Below, one piece after another: positions 1 through 10,068 of a stretch of 64,000 nucleotides of DNA. The notes under the pieces are model-generated. The model was not told the DNA's origin. It made no database searches and saw nothing but the letters and a program-made list of their open reading frames with translations. A program made the translations under genes and the position numbers. Numbering within the stretch: position 1 is the first letter of the stretch; every line of letters starts with the position of its first letter. The stretch spans positions 50,555-114,554 of the forward strand of contig CAIVKC010000022.1 in NCBI GenBank assembly GCA_903906365.1, read 5' to 3'. The stretch comes from an uncultured Bacteroidota bacterium (GTDB lineage Bacteria > Bacteroidota > Bacteroidia > Chitinophagales > Chitinophagaceae).

Positions 1-1
1 T

Positions 2-184
2 TACCTGCGCACCAAGGCAGCCACGCAGGCAGTTCAGTTTACGGTGGAAAAACAGGGCGGAAAGACCATTGAACCCCTGGTTGACCAGAATAACCTGATC
101 TCCCCCGATACCAACGGGGCCGGGGAAATCATCACCGGGCAGGTTTGCACAATGGAAGAAGGGTGTGTTACCTGCAGTGCGTAA
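2..184 (+). CDS. C-terminal fragment of an unknown Cys-containing protein
   Basis: An open frame runs in from the left edge and stops at TAA 182-184, giving the last 60 residues of a protein whose start lies outside the window. The visible part is polar (runs such as VEKQGGKTIEPLVDQNN) and ends in a short tail with three cysteines, VCTMEEGCVTCSA. I do not recognise the family. The Cys/Thr/Ser-rich C-terminus could be a metal-binding or disulfide tail, or the core of a modified peptide, but no modification enzyme is visible on this side. The next gene on the same strand begins 20 bases downstream. That the frame is coding is likely because it is open to the edge and codon use matches the neighbours; its function is unknown. 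Confidence 0.5.
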   Translation, partial: YLRTKAATQAVQFTVEKQGGKTIEPLVDQNNLISPDTNGAGEIITGQVCTMEEGCVTCSA

Positions 185-203
185 CCCCGGGGAATACATC
201 TGC

Positions 204-689
204 ATGAAAAATAAAATAAGAAATATCCCGGCATCAGCCCCGCTGCTCTGCTGGGATATTTTCATGGAAGGCTACCACCGAAAAATACAGGCAGCCGCTG
301 ACCTGCACCGGCTTCGTATACTCTCCGAGCGATCAAAATGGTCCTTTGGCTGGGGTTTTGAGCGGCAGCTGATGCAACTCAATAAGACGGTGATTGTCAC
401 CGATACCTCCCTCCAAATCGCCTATGCCAGCAGCAATGTACTGGCCATGAACGGCTATGAGCCTTCGGAAATCATTGGCAGGCGCTCTGCCATGTTCCAG
501 GGGAAAGACACTTCCGCACAAACCCGTTCCATGATCCGGGAGGCAGTGGCTGCCCGGCAGCCCTTTGTGGCAGACATCCTCAATTACCGAAAAAGTGGCG
601 AGCGCTATATGTGCCATATCGAGGCGTTCCCCCTGTTCAACCTCCAGCAGAAACTGGTGCATTTTATCGCATTTGAAAACCTGGTCTGA
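204..689 (+). CDS. PAS (LOV-like) domain protein without the photoactive cysteine
   Basis: A 161-residue cytoplasmic protein with one PAS domain over about residues 60-160 and nothing after it. The domain shows a PAS core (VTDTSLQIAYASSNVLAMNGY, then EPSEIIGRR) and a conserved end (RKSGERYMCHIEAFPLFN). The spacing resembles LOV-type PAS domains, but at the place where photoactive LOV proteins carry GxNCRFLQG this one reads GRRSAMFQG, so the flavin-adduct cysteine is missing and light sensing of the usual kind is not expected. I chose ATG 204; a GTG at 165 would extend the protein by 13 residues into the upstream gene. With no output domain it probably signals by protein contact. Ligand and partner are unknown. 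Confidence 0.75.
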   Translation: MKNKIRNIPASAPLLCWDIFMEGYHRKIQAAADLHRLRILSERSKWSFGWGFERQLMQLNKTVIVTDTSLQIAYASSNVLAMNGYEPSEIIGRRSAMFQGKDTSAQTRSMIREAVAARQPFVADILNYRKSGERYMCHIEAFPLFNLQQKLVHFIAFENLV

Positions 690-844
690 GTCAGGTTCCC
701 CTCCCTTAGCTGTCATTTTTTTGGTAGGGCTGCAGGCCCACCCCATTGGGCGCTGGCCGGCGGGAAAATCACAGAGAGTAAAACGTCCCCAAACAGGCGG
801 AAAGGATGCCGATAAAATTGGTAACTTTCTGGTAAACTTTCCAC

Positions 845-1309
845 ATGAAGCAGATTGTAGTGACCGGCACCGCCCTTATTCTGATTATCCTGTTTTCCGC
901 CTGCCTGCACAAGCCAGCCGCCAGCGATGACCGGCAGGTCCTGGATTCCCTCACTGCCCTGGTCGGCCAGCTCCGGCCCGGACTGGGAGAATACATGATG
1001 CAGATTAAATACCACCACGATGAACTGGGTAAGGCCATTGCCCGCAGGGACTATGAGAGAGCCGGCTATGAAAACGACGAAATCAGGGAACAGACCGATA
1101 AGATTCAGCAGCTCCATATCACCAATGACAAACTAAAGGAGCCTTTTGTGGTTTTCTTTCAAAAATACCTGCAGGCCCCCCTGTCCCAAATAGGGGAAGC
1201 GGCACTCAGAAAGGATGACCGGGCGCTGCAATCCAATTACACTGCCCTGACCAGCAATTGCAACAGCTGCCATCAGCAAAATAACATGGCGTTCATGAAA
1301 ATAGACTAA
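845..1309 (+). CDS. Cytochrome c'-like lipoprotein with one C-terminal heme site
   Basis: A 154-residue protein with a lipoprotein signal peptide (residues 1-20; lipobox ending FSAC, Cys20 the likely lipidated residue). The mature part is mostly helical and charged, and carries a single heme-attachment motif CNSCH at residues 139-143, eleven residues from the end. A helical bundle with the CxxCH near the C-terminus is the plan of cytochrome c' and related c-type cytochromes, so I infer a membrane-anchored periplasmic mono-heme protein for electron transfer or gas binding. There is no oxidase or reductase beside it. The stop overlaps the end of the convergent AraC gene by four bases. The family assignment rests on overall plan, not on a clear sequence match. 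Confidence 0.7.
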   Translation: MKQIVVTGTALILIILFSACLHKPAASDDRQVLDSLTALVGQLRPGLGEYMMQIKYHHDELGKAIARRDYERAGYENDEIREQTDKIQQLHITNDKLKEPFVVFFQKYLQAPLSQIGEAALRKDDRALQSNYTALTSNCNSCHQQNNMAFMKID

Positions 1310-2250
1310 TGGAATAGCAGTTCGCAGGGCTTCAGACCGGTGTGTTTCTTGAAAGCGGTGGAGAAATGGGAGATGGAGGAATATCCCAGCAGCACCGAAA
1401 CATCTGTTACACTCAGCCCTTTTTCATACAGGAGGTACCTGGCATGTTCCATGCGCTGGCTCTGGTAAAAATCAAAGATGGTGGTACCGAACATTTCTTT
1501 GAAACCCTTTTTCAGGTAACACTCGTTAATTGCCACCTTCCGGCTAAGTTCCCGGATGGTCAGGGGTTCGCCTATATGCTGCAGGAGTACTTCCCTTGCC
1601 CGGATGATTTTTTCCCGGTCTGCCTCGTTTGCCAGAAACTTACATTGGAATGCGTTCACATCGCGCTCTCCCAGCATACATTCCAGGCTGTAAAGCAACA
1701 GGATCTGGGTCTGGGCATTGATGTAAATGTTTTCCATGCTCCCGCTGTAGGTATGGTTAAGCAGGGATTCCAGGACCAGCCGGGTCCGGCCGCATAGGGA
1801 AATGATCTTTGAAAAGGAAGAAGCATGCCTGAAATGAAGGATATCATCGGTGGCTTGCTGACTGTTGGGCTTTCCCTGCCGGATGAACTGGGACAAATGC
1901 ACGGCCGAAAACCGGAAACTGAGGACATCAACGGATTCCACCCGTTCGCCGCATACCCGCGTGGCATTGAGCTTGCAGGAGTCACATTCGGTATCTTTCT
2001 GCCGGCAGTAAATATTGCCTGCCACGCAGAAGCGGAGTTCCAGGTAATTTTCCCGGGGACTGTCCGGGCGGTAATGATAGACCATCATGCCGATGTCTTC
2101 CATGCTCCAGGAAGGCTGTTTCTGGTATCGCCTGATTTCATAGCGAACCGATCCGGGTATCTGCTGGTCCTTTTGGTGAAGCAGTACCAGCTGGTCGAGC
2201 ATGACGGGCTGTTTATAGGCCAGGTTAAGTATGTCGGGTGGCTGATGCAT
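1306..2250 (-). CDS. AraC-family transcriptional regulator with a cysteine cluster
   Basis: A 314-residue regulator. The last ~95 residues hold the two helix-turn-helix units of the AraC/XylS family (LTIRELSRKVAINECYLKKG, then VTDVSVLLGYSSISHFSTAF), followed by KKHTGLKP. The N-terminal ~200 residues are a sensor domain I cannot assign. It contains cysteines at 75, 82, 89, 92 and 100; the last four have the spacing C-x6-C-x2-C-x7-C, which could hold a metal ion or an iron-sulfur cluster. A TAAATTTG promoter box lies so close to the ATG that the transcript would be almost leaderless. It is divergent from gyrB and convergent with the cytochrome gene. Targets are unknown; divergent position does not make gyrB a likely target. 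Confidence 0.9.
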   Translation of the reverse strand: MHQPPDILNLAYKQPVMLDQLVLLHQKDQQIPGSVRYEIRRYQKQPSWSMEDIGMMVYHYRPDSPRENYLELRFCVAGNIYCRQKDTECDSCKLNATRVCGERVESVDVLSFRFSAVHLSQFIRQGKPNSQQATDDILHFRHASSFSKIISLCGRTRLVLESLLNHTYSGSMENIYINAQTQILLLYSLECMLGERDVNAFQCKFLANEADREKIIRAREVLLQHIGEPLTIRELSRKVAINECYLKKGFKEMFGTTIFDFYQSQRMEHARYLLYEKGLSVTDVSVLLGYSSISHFSTAFKKHTGLKPCELLFH

Positions 2251-2260
2251 GTCTGACCTG

Positions 2261-2268
2261 CAAATTTA
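2261..2268 (-). promoter_or_regulatory. -7 promoter box of the AraC regulator
   Basis: On the minus strand this reads TAAATTTG, an exact match to the Bacteroidota -7 consensus TAnnTTTG. A GTTG, three of four bases of the -33 TTTG element, lies 19 bases upstream (2288-2291). The expected transcript start is only a few bases from the ATG at 2250, so the 5' leader would be nearly absent. Confidence 0.5.
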
Positions 2269-2442
2269 GGCATGAAAAGCCAATCCGCAACCTTCCGCCG
2301 GCATTCGGGCTGAAACAAGCCGTTTTATGACCGTTTCATGACCAAATCCGGACACGAAAAACGGCCTGGAACAGGGCTTTATTTTAAGCGGGAAAATTGT
2401 ATAAAATGATGATTTAAAAACGGCGGGAACCCTTATTTTACG

Positions 2443-2450
2443 TACATTTG
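2443..2450 (+). promoter_or_regulatory. -7 promoter box of gyrB
   Basis: TACATTTG, an exact TAnnTTTG match 46 bases before the gyrB ATG. No good TTTG is seen at -33. The implied leader is about 40 bases. Confidence 0.5.
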
Positions 2451-2493
2451 TCCACCCTATTCATTTTTTGTTAACAGGAAGATTCCCAACTAA

Positions 2494-4476
<1,983 letters not shown>

Positions 4477-4606
4477 TTGGGTCCTGCCGACCGGGCTGCA
4501 AGCCCTAAATAAACCGATTTAATTAATATTATATACCTTTAAGGCCTTCAGTAACCTAAAACATATTAGGCAACATTTTAATTGCAAATCATTTAAATCA
4601 TTCATT

Positions 4607-4813
4607 ATGACCACGACAGTAACGCTTACCGCCTATAATGTAAAGACAAAGGAAAAAAATGTCCCCGTCCTGGATGCCATCATTACCAAGACGGCCAAGG
4701 GTGCCTATATGGCCCAGGGCAACGACGGCAAAGGCAATAAACTGACTACCCTGCTGGGTGAGGAAAAAGCGCTGGCCGCCATCAAAGCCGGTATCGCTAA
4801 ACAGGGCTGGTAA
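4607..4813 (+). CDS. Small conserved protein of unknown function (68 residues)
   Basis: A 68-residue soluble protein with no signal peptide or cysteine. It starts with a strand-rich stretch (MTTTVTLTAYNVKTKEK) and ends with LGEEKALAAIKAGIAKQGW, a likely amphipathic helix. I believe similar short proteins occur in related Chitinophagaceae but cannot name a family. The gene stands alone: 130 bases after gyrB, with an AT-rich leader that includes TACCTTTA (4534-4541), one base from the -7 consensus, and a strong terminator after it. Its own promoter-like sequence and terminator argue for a real, independently expressed gene. Confidence 0.65.
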   Translation: MTTTVTLTAYNVKTKEKNVPVLDAIITKTAKGAYMAQGNDGKGNKLTTLLGEEKALAAIKAGIAKQGW

Positions 4814-4890
4814 ACCTGGCCCCGGAATACCTCTCCTTGCGCGGAACTTACCCGGCCTTTTAAAGAAAGGAGGTCCCCTTTAAAAAAAGT

Positions 4891-4927
4891 AAAGCCCCTG
4901 TGTTTTTATCAACAAGGGCTTTTTTTA
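4891..4927. terminator. Bidirectional intrinsic terminator
   Basis: Inverted repeat AAAGCCC...GGGCTTT, extended by a few further pairs, with a T-run after it on the plus strand and an A-run (T-run on the minus strand) before it. It lies between the convergent small gene ending at 4813 and the DUF1501 gene ending at 4942, so it can serve both. Confidence 0.8.
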
Positions 4928-4941
4928 TTACTCAGCACGGA

Positions 4942-6141
4942 CTAGACGAAATGCAGGTAATTGTACTGCCCCCCCAGGATCGCCCGGTCGTCTGCACCCA
5001 GCCAGTTACGCAGCAGGGTTGCGTAGACGTCCTTGAAATCAACCTTAAACCGGAGATCACCCTGGTCCAGGTCACCCAGATCGGGCATGGCATTGAGGAG
5101 ACCCTTTTGCCTGAGGCCACCGCTGACCAGAAACATATTGTTGGCAGTGCCGTGATCGGTACCTCCACTGGCATTTTGGGACACCCTCCTGCCGAATTCA
5201 GAAAAACTCATCAGCATCACATCCTGAAAACGGTTGTTGGATTTAAGGTCCGTAACAAAAGCTTTCAGGGCGTCGTTCATTTCTTCAAAGAGCCGCTGCT
5301 GCTGGTTCTGCTGGTTGACATGGGTATCAAAGCTGCCCAGGGAGAGGTAATATACCTTTGTATTGATATCCGAAAAGATCAGCGAGGCAATGGTCTGCAG
5401 GCTCCTGCCCAGTTCCGTCTTGGGATAGGAGGTCCCGGAGGGGTGCAGCCTCCCCTGCTGGTAAATATATTCAGCGCTGGAAAGGGTTTCGGCCATGGTC
5501 TTATAGAGATAATCCACCAGATCCTCCCCGTGGGGGCTCTTCCGGTCTGCCAGTACGTCCTTATAAAAATTCCCCTGGCTGGTGTTGAACAACCGCTGGG
5601 GATCCCGAAAGGCAATCCCCTTTATCTGTTCTCCCTTCAGGGCCAGACTAAGCACGTCGTCGATCTCCAGTGCCTGCGTAGGCCTATCACAATGGATGCA
5701 CTGGGCATCAAGATAACGGCCCAGCCAGCCGGTGGAAACATATTGGCTGCTCTGGCTGGCTGACTGCCAGATATCCATACTGCGGAAATGGGACCGGTCA
5801 GGGTTGGGATAGCCCACACTGTTTAAGATGGCCAGGTTCCCCTCCTCATAGAGTTCTTTCAACGCGGTGAGCGCCGGATGAAGTCCGGCTTCCCCGGTGA
5901 GGAGAAGGGATTTTTCCTTTGGGATGCCGATCTGCGGCCTGCTGCTGTAATAGCGGTCATTTCCGATGGGTATAACCGTATTGAGCCCGTCATTACCCCC
6001 GCTGAGCTGCAGGACGACCAGGGCCCGGTTGCCGGCGGGCACCAGGGCAGGCCGCTCAAATGCCTTCAGGAATTTGGGCAGCATCAGGGAAGCCGTTGCC
6101 AGGCTGCCCATCTGCAGGAATTGTTTTCTTTTGATAAGCAT
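4942..6141 (-). CDS. DUF1501 family secreted protein
   Basis: A 399-residue protein of the DUF1501 family (sulfatase/alkaline phosphatase-like fold). The N-terminus MLIKRKQFLQMGSLATASLM looks like an export signal of the kind found at the start of DUF1501 proteins, though it lacks a clean twin arginine. Family signatures are LVVLQLSGGNDGLNTVIP, then YPNPDRSHFRSMDIWQSA, and near the end SEFGRRVSQNASGGTDHGT. I chose ATG 6141; a GTG at 6150 would add three residues. It follows the DUF1800 gene by 59 bases on the same strand, the usual partnership of these two families. The biochemical role of the pair is not established. Confidence 0.9.
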   Translation of the reverse strand: MLIKRKQFLQMGSLATASLMLPKFLKAFERPALVPAGNRALVVLQLSGGNDGLNTVIPIGNDRYYSSRPQIGIPKEKSLLLTGEAGLHPALTALKELYEEGNLAILNSVGYPNPDRSHFRSMDIWQSASQSSQYVSTGWLGRYLDAQCIHCDRPTQALEIDDVLSLALKGEQIKGIAFRDPQRLFNTSQGNFYKDVLADRKSPHGEDLVDYLYKTMAETLSSAEYIYQQGRLHPSGTSYPKTELGRSLQTIASLIFSDINTKVYYLSLGSFDTHVNQQNQQQRLFEEMNDALKAFVTDLKSNNRFQDVMLMSFSEFGRRVSQNASGGTDHGTANNMFLVSGGLRQKGLLNAMPDLGDLDQGDLRFKVDFKDVYATLLRNWLGADDRAILGGQYNYLHFV

Positions 6142-6200
6142 AGGTTCCACTTAAGTTTACCGGCCCGGGATATGGATGACCCCGCCGACATGCCGGCCTG

Positions 6201-7664
6201 CTAACAAAGTTGATATTCCGGCGTGCTCATAATCTGTATCGCCGTTGTCTTAATATAGTTTTCCCGACTCCCTGAATCGGAATATTTCTCCAGGGTTGAT
6301 GCTCTGATTTCGCTGGGAACCTGCAGCAGAGTCCCCGAAAGGGCCGAAGTCAGGGATTCCCTGGGGACCCTGGCGAAGGAGGCCTGAAATTCCTCCCAGT
6401 TGATCTGCACCTGAATGAAGGCGTTTTTTTTCATGTTCCCCAATCCCTTCACCCTGGCCCTTTCCAGGGGCATGTCCCGTATGCCCATCATCTGGTCATC
6501 ATCGGTTTTGGCCTGCAGCTGGATCTCATCGGAATGGTAAAGGATCTGCGGAATCCGCAGCCTGAACATCAGCGAAGAGCTGTCTATCCAGCTGGTCCCG
6601 CCGGGCCAGCCCGCCACATTGGGCGGGAAAAACAGCAGCTGCCCCAATACACGCTGCACCAGGATCTGGGACTCCTCGTTTTCAATCTTCATGGGCAGCA
6701 TCCTGCGCAGCCCGGCAAGCAGCTCCACCGGAGACTTGATCCGCGCCCCGATATTGGCAGGATGGTAAAACCAGTCGCTGGTAAAAATATCTTCCAGCAG
6801 CTGGCTTATATCATAACGGCTCTGATAGAATCTCTCTCCCAGCCAGGCCGCGCGGCTCTCGTCCAGGCGGTCATTTACCAGGAAGCGGTAGATTTTATTG
6901 GCCATAAACCGGGCGGTTTGTTTTTGGGAAAGCAGGATGTCCAGGACATCGTCACCTTGAAAATTTCCGGTTTTTCCCAACAGGGTCTTTTCGCCGCTGT
7001 CATGCTGGAATTTCCGGAAAACAAATTCCCCCTGCTGGTTGGCGCCCCAGCCGGTAAAACAGCGGGCAGCCTCCTTTACATCCTGTTCGGTATAATGGCC
7101 CCTGCCCAGGGTAAACAATTCCATTACCTCGCGGGCAAAATTTTCGTTGGGGTGATCCTTTCTGTTCTGGTTATTGTTCAGGAAATGAATCATGGCAGCC
7201 GTCTTGGAAACTTCGTGGAGCAGCTCCCCAAAATTTCCCAGTGCATGTTGACGGATTTTATCCAGCAGGATCTGCTGGAAATACAGATCAAAGCTCCGGG
7301 AGGCAAAATGGCCATGCCAGAAAAGGGCCATTTTTTCGCGCAGCTGTGCCTTTGAATGGACCATCTGGTCCAGCCAGGCAATATTGAGCCGCCGCATATC
7401 CTCCTGGTTTTTCTTGCGTAATTGTTTTTTTTCTTCGGGGGAAAGCTCCTTTCTCGGCAGGACAGTCCCTTCGCCCGGGGCCATGGACTGCAAAGGGCTG
7501 GATAGGACCTCGATGGGGACCGGGGCCCCGGCCGATGCCTCCCGGATGGCCCGGTACAGGTCCTTTGGGGAAAGGTGGTCCAGGGAGGGCAGATCCGCTG
7601 CCATGGGACCAAAACCGGCCCGCCACAACAAATGCTGATTTTTCAACCGGTTACTCCCTGCCAT
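6201..7664 (-). CDS. DUF1800 family protein
   Basis: A 487-residue DUF1800 protein. Marks of the family are the N-terminal LLWRAGFGPMAADLP, the central KMALFWHGHFASR-type region, NPNENFAREVMELFTLG-like sequence (here HPNENFAREVMELFTLGRG), CFTGWG, and a C-terminal LFFPPNVAGWPGG. It lies upstream of and very close to the DUF1501 gene, and the two are almost always paired, which suggests they work together on the cell surface or in the periplasm. I do not see a clear signal peptide in this copy. Function is unknown. Confidence 0.9.
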   Translation of the reverse strand: MAGSNRLKNQHLLWRAGFGPMAADLPSLDHLSPKDLYRAIREASAGAPVPIEVLSSPLQSMAPGEGTVLPRKELSPEEKKQLRKKNQEDMRRLNIAWLDQMVHSKAQLREKMALFWHGHFASRSFDLYFQQILLDKIRQHALGNFGELLHEVSKTAAMIHFLNNNQNRKDHPNENFAREVMELFTLGRGHYTEQDVKEAARCFTGWGANQQGEFVFRKFQHDSGEKTLLGKTGNFQGDDVLDILLSQKQTARFMANKIYRFLVNDRLDESRAAWLGERFYQSRYDISQLLEDIFTSDWFYHPANIGARIKSPVELLAGLRRMLPMKIENEESQILVQRVLGQLLFFPPNVAGWPGGTSWIDSSSLMFRLRIPQILYHSDEIQLQAKTDDDQMMGIRDMPLERARVKGLGNMKKNAFIQVQINWEEFQASFARVPRESLTSALSGTLLQVPSEIRASTLEKYSDSGSRENYIKTTAIQIMSTPEYQLC

Positions 7665-7831
7665 CCGAAAAATTTAGCGCTTTGACTGCGGGTTGTACCG
7701 GAGGTTTAATCAACAAGGGAGGCCGGCCAAAATATCATTTGCCCGGTTCAAAACTAAAATTTCCTTCAGTTGGGTCGCCCCCGCCTGCCCCGGTTTCGGG
7801 CATGGAGGCCGGTTAACGGGGCCGAACCCTG

Positions 7832-9100
7832 TCAAAGGGAGGAATGACCGAAATAAGGATGGAGGACCTGGGGTAATCCGATGCCCTCTGCTGTCTGGTT
7901 GTTTTCCAGCAGGGCGGCCAGTATCCTGGGCAAGGCCAGAGAACTGCCGTTGAGGGAATGGACCAGCTGTAATTTTCCGCCCGCATCCCGGTACCTGATT
8001 TTCATGCGGTTGGTCTGGTAGTTCTCGAAATTGCTGACGGAACTGACTTCCAGCCATTTGTGCTGTGCGGAAGAGTAGACTTCGAAATCATAGGTCAGTG
8101 CAGAGGTAAAACCCAGGTCACCGCCACAGAGTTTTAATATCCGGTAGGGGAGGCAAAGGGAATTCAGCAGCGCCTCCACGTGATCCACCATTTGTTCAAG
8201 GACGGCATAGCTGGTGTCGGGATGCACCAGCTGAACGATCTCCACTTTGTCAAACTGGTGCAGACGGTTCAGGCCCCGGACATCCTTGCCGTAACTGCCT
8301 GCTTCCCGGCGGAAACAGGGGGTATAGGCCGTCATTTTAACGGGAAGCCGGCCCTCCGGGATGATTTCGTCGCGGTAGATATTGGTGACCGGGACTTCTG
8401 CAGTAGGAATCAGGTAGAAATTATCTTCGGTTGCATGGTACATCTGCCCTTCTTTGTCCGGCAACTGGCCGGTCCCGTAAGCGGAGGCTTCATTAACCAT
8501 CAGGGGAGGCTGGTATTCGGTATAGCCGGCCGCCGTATTGTAATCCAGAAAATACTGGATCAGGGCCCGTTGGAGCCTGGCGCCCTTATGAACATACACA
8601 GGGAAACCACTGCCAGTGATTTTGTTGCCCAATTCAAAATCGATGAGGTTGTATTTTTTTGCCAGATCCCAATGCGGCAGGGATCCTTCGGGCAGCTGTG
8701 GTATGGCACCCCCTTCCCGGATGATCACATTGTCCTCCGGGGTCTTTCCCTCCGGCACGGCAGCCGCCGGGAGATTAGGCAGCCTGACCAGGGTCTCCTC
8801 CAGTTGTTTTTCAATCCTGGCCAGTTCTTCTGCCACGGGTTGCAAGGAGGACTTCAGGGCGGCCACCTCCTGTTTTTTGAGCTCCGCCTCTTCCAGGGAC
8901 CTGGAGGCCATCAGTGGCCCGATCTCCCTGGACAGGGTATTTATCCGGGCCTGGGTATTGTCGGACTGGCCCTGCAGTTTTTTGCGCTGTTCATCCATGC
9001 TTACAATCAGGTCCACCAGGCCTGTTTCCCTGAAATGCTTAACAGCCAGTCTTTTCTTCACCAGTTCTGTATGCTGCCGGATATATGCCAGTTGTAACAT
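7832..9100 (-). CDS. serS: Seryl-tRNA synthetase
   Basis: A 422-residue class II aminoacyl-tRNA synthetase that charges tRNA-Ser (and tRNA-Sec where present). Residues about 1-110 form the long coiled-coil arm that grips the tRNA variable loop. The catalytic domain has the serine-binding TAEVPVTN, motif 2 (TPCFRREAGSYGKDVRGLNR, about residue 260-280) and motif 3 (NGSSLALPRILAALLENNQ, about 380). Length is normal. The ATG at 9100 is preceded by an exact promoter box. The gene is monocistronic, separated by 167 bases from the DUF1800 gene. Confidence 0.97.
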   Translation of the reverse strand: MLQLAYIRQHTELVKKRLAVKHFRETGLVDLIVSMDEQRKKLQGQSDNTQARINTLSREIGPLMASRSLEEAELKKQEVAALKSSLQPVAEELARIEKQLEETLVRLPNLPAAAVPEGKTPEDNVIIREGGAIPQLPEGSLPHWDLAKKYNLIDFELGNKITGSGFPVYVHKGARLQRALIQYFLDYNTAAGYTEYQPPLMVNEASAYGTGQLPDKEGQMYHATEDNFYLIPTAEVPVTNIYRDEIIPEGRLPVKMTAYTPCFRREAGSYGKDVRGLNRLHQFDKVEIVQLVHPDTSYAVLEQMVDHVEALLNSLCLPYRILKLCGGDLGFTSALTYDFEVYSSAQHKWLEVSSVSNFENYQTNRMKIRYRDAGGKLQLVHSLNGSSLALPRILAALLENNQTAEGIGLPQVLHPYFGHSSL

Positions 9101-9114
9101 GGTTCTTTTTTTTG

Positions 9115-9122
9115 CAAAGGTA
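9115..9122 (-). promoter_or_regulatory. -7 promoter box of serS
   Basis: Minus strand TACCTTTG, exact TAnnTTTG, 15 bases from the serS ATG. Partial -33 matches (GTTG, ATTG) lie 17-20 bases upstream. The implied leader is under 12 bases. Confidence 0.55.
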
Positions 9123-9198
9123 GCTTTTGAAAATCAGAACAACAATGGGCGCAGATACCCTCCAAAAGCCCATAAATTACTACATTCATGTAAAAAAA

Positions 9199-9534
9199 AT
9201 GATAGACCCATCCATGATCACCACCAGCATTGAACTCAGCGGCTACAAAATTACCAGGAACCTCGGCGTGGTGCGGGGCATCACCGTCCGTTCACGCAGC
9301 GTACTGGGCAATATCGCCGGGGGGCTGCAGAGCCTCATGGGAGGCAGGCTGTCCATTTATGTGGAACTCTGTGAGACCAGCCGGGAAGAGGCATTTCAGC
9401 ACCTCATCCAGCACGCCAGTGAAAGAGGAGCCAATGCCATCCTGAACATGCGCTATGATGCCAACGAGATAACGGACGGTGTAACCGAAGTGCTGGCTTA
9501 TGGCACAGCGGTATATGCCGAAAAGATCAGTTGA
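9199..9534 (+). CDS. YbjQ/UPF0145 family protein
   Basis: A 111-residue protein of the YbjQ (UPF0145) family: N-terminal TTSIELSGYKITRNLGVVRG, a conserved middle GNIAGGLQSLMGGRLSIY, and EAFQHLIQHASERGANAILN followed by a C-terminal GTAVYAEKI. These proteins form small beta-rich pentamers; their role is unknown. ATG 9199 is preferred; ATG 9214 is also possible, and longer frames reaching back to 9127 lack family similarity. Its last eight bases overlap the convergent acetyltransferase gene. Confidence 0.85.
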   Translation: MIDPSMITTSIELSGYKITRNLGVVRGITVRSRSVLGNIAGGLQSLMGGRLSIYVELCETSREEAFQHLIQHASERGANAILNMRYDANEITDGVTEVLAYGTAVYAEKIS

Positions 9535-9973
9535 TGGCCTTTTTGTAAACGTCGGGATCGGCCTTTCGCATAAACCGTTGCGGTTCCTCTAATGGTTCAA
9601 AACCAAAGCGGGCATAAAGCCCGTGGGCATCCCTTGTTGCCAGCATCCAGGAGCGGAGCCCCTGCAGCCGGGGGTGATTAACGATGACCTCCAACAGGAA
9701 CTGACCGAGTCCCCTGCCCCGGCAGGCGGGGTCAATAAACACATCTGCCAGGTAGGCAAAAGTGGCCTGGTCGGTAATTACCCGGGCAAACCCTTTTTGC
9801 CGGCCCTGTTCAAAGACCCCGAAACAAAGCGATCCCTCGATGGACCGGCATACTGTATCGTAGGGTATTTGGGCGGCCCAGTAGGAATGGTTGGAAAGGA
9901 ATTCATGAATATAGCGGGTATCCAAGCTTTGTTTGTCGGTGCTGATGACAATCCCATCTCTTTGCCAGTTCAT
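9527..9973 (-). CDS. GNAT-family N-acetyltransferase
   Basis: A 148-residue GCN5-related acetyltransferase. The acetyl-CoA pyrophosphate loop is seen as DPACRGRGLGQFLLE (R85-x-x-G-x-G/A pattern, residues 81-95), after the strand ATFAYLADVFI. The C-terminal ARFGFEPLEEPQRFM is the usual end of the fold. The substrate cannot be told from sequence. It is convergent with and overlaps the YbjQ gene by eight bases. Confidence 0.9.
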   Translation of the reverse strand: MNWQRDGIVISTDKQSLDTRYIHEFLSNHSYWAAQIPYDTVCRSIEGSLCFGVFEQGRQKGFARVITDQATFAYLADVFIDPACRGRGLGQFLLEVIVNHPRLQGLRSWMLATRDAHGLYARFGFEPLEEPQRFMRKADPDVYKKAIN

Positions 9974-10053
9974 GGAGGTGATTTTTCCGTAAATTTAAAC
10001 AGACCCGGTCACAACAGTTTGGGAAATCCTTGCCGCGGGTTGCCAACCATGAG

Positions 10054-10061
10054 TATATTTG
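10054..10061 (+). promoter_or_regulatory. -7 promoter box of the 10069 gene
   Basis: TATATTTG, exact TAnnTTTG, ending eight bases before ATG 10069. It lies inside the longer frame that could begin at 10030, which is why I use the internal ATG. The transcript would be leaderless or nearly so. Confidence 0.4.
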
Positions 10062-10068
10062 CCAAACT

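Noticed and set aside
8180..9097. A 305-codon frame antisense to serS
   Set aside because: serS is certain on the other strand. The antisense product has no recognisable motif.
9127..9198. Longer start for the YbjQ-like protein
   Set aside because: The extra N-terminal residues have no family similarity and would overlap the serS promoter region.
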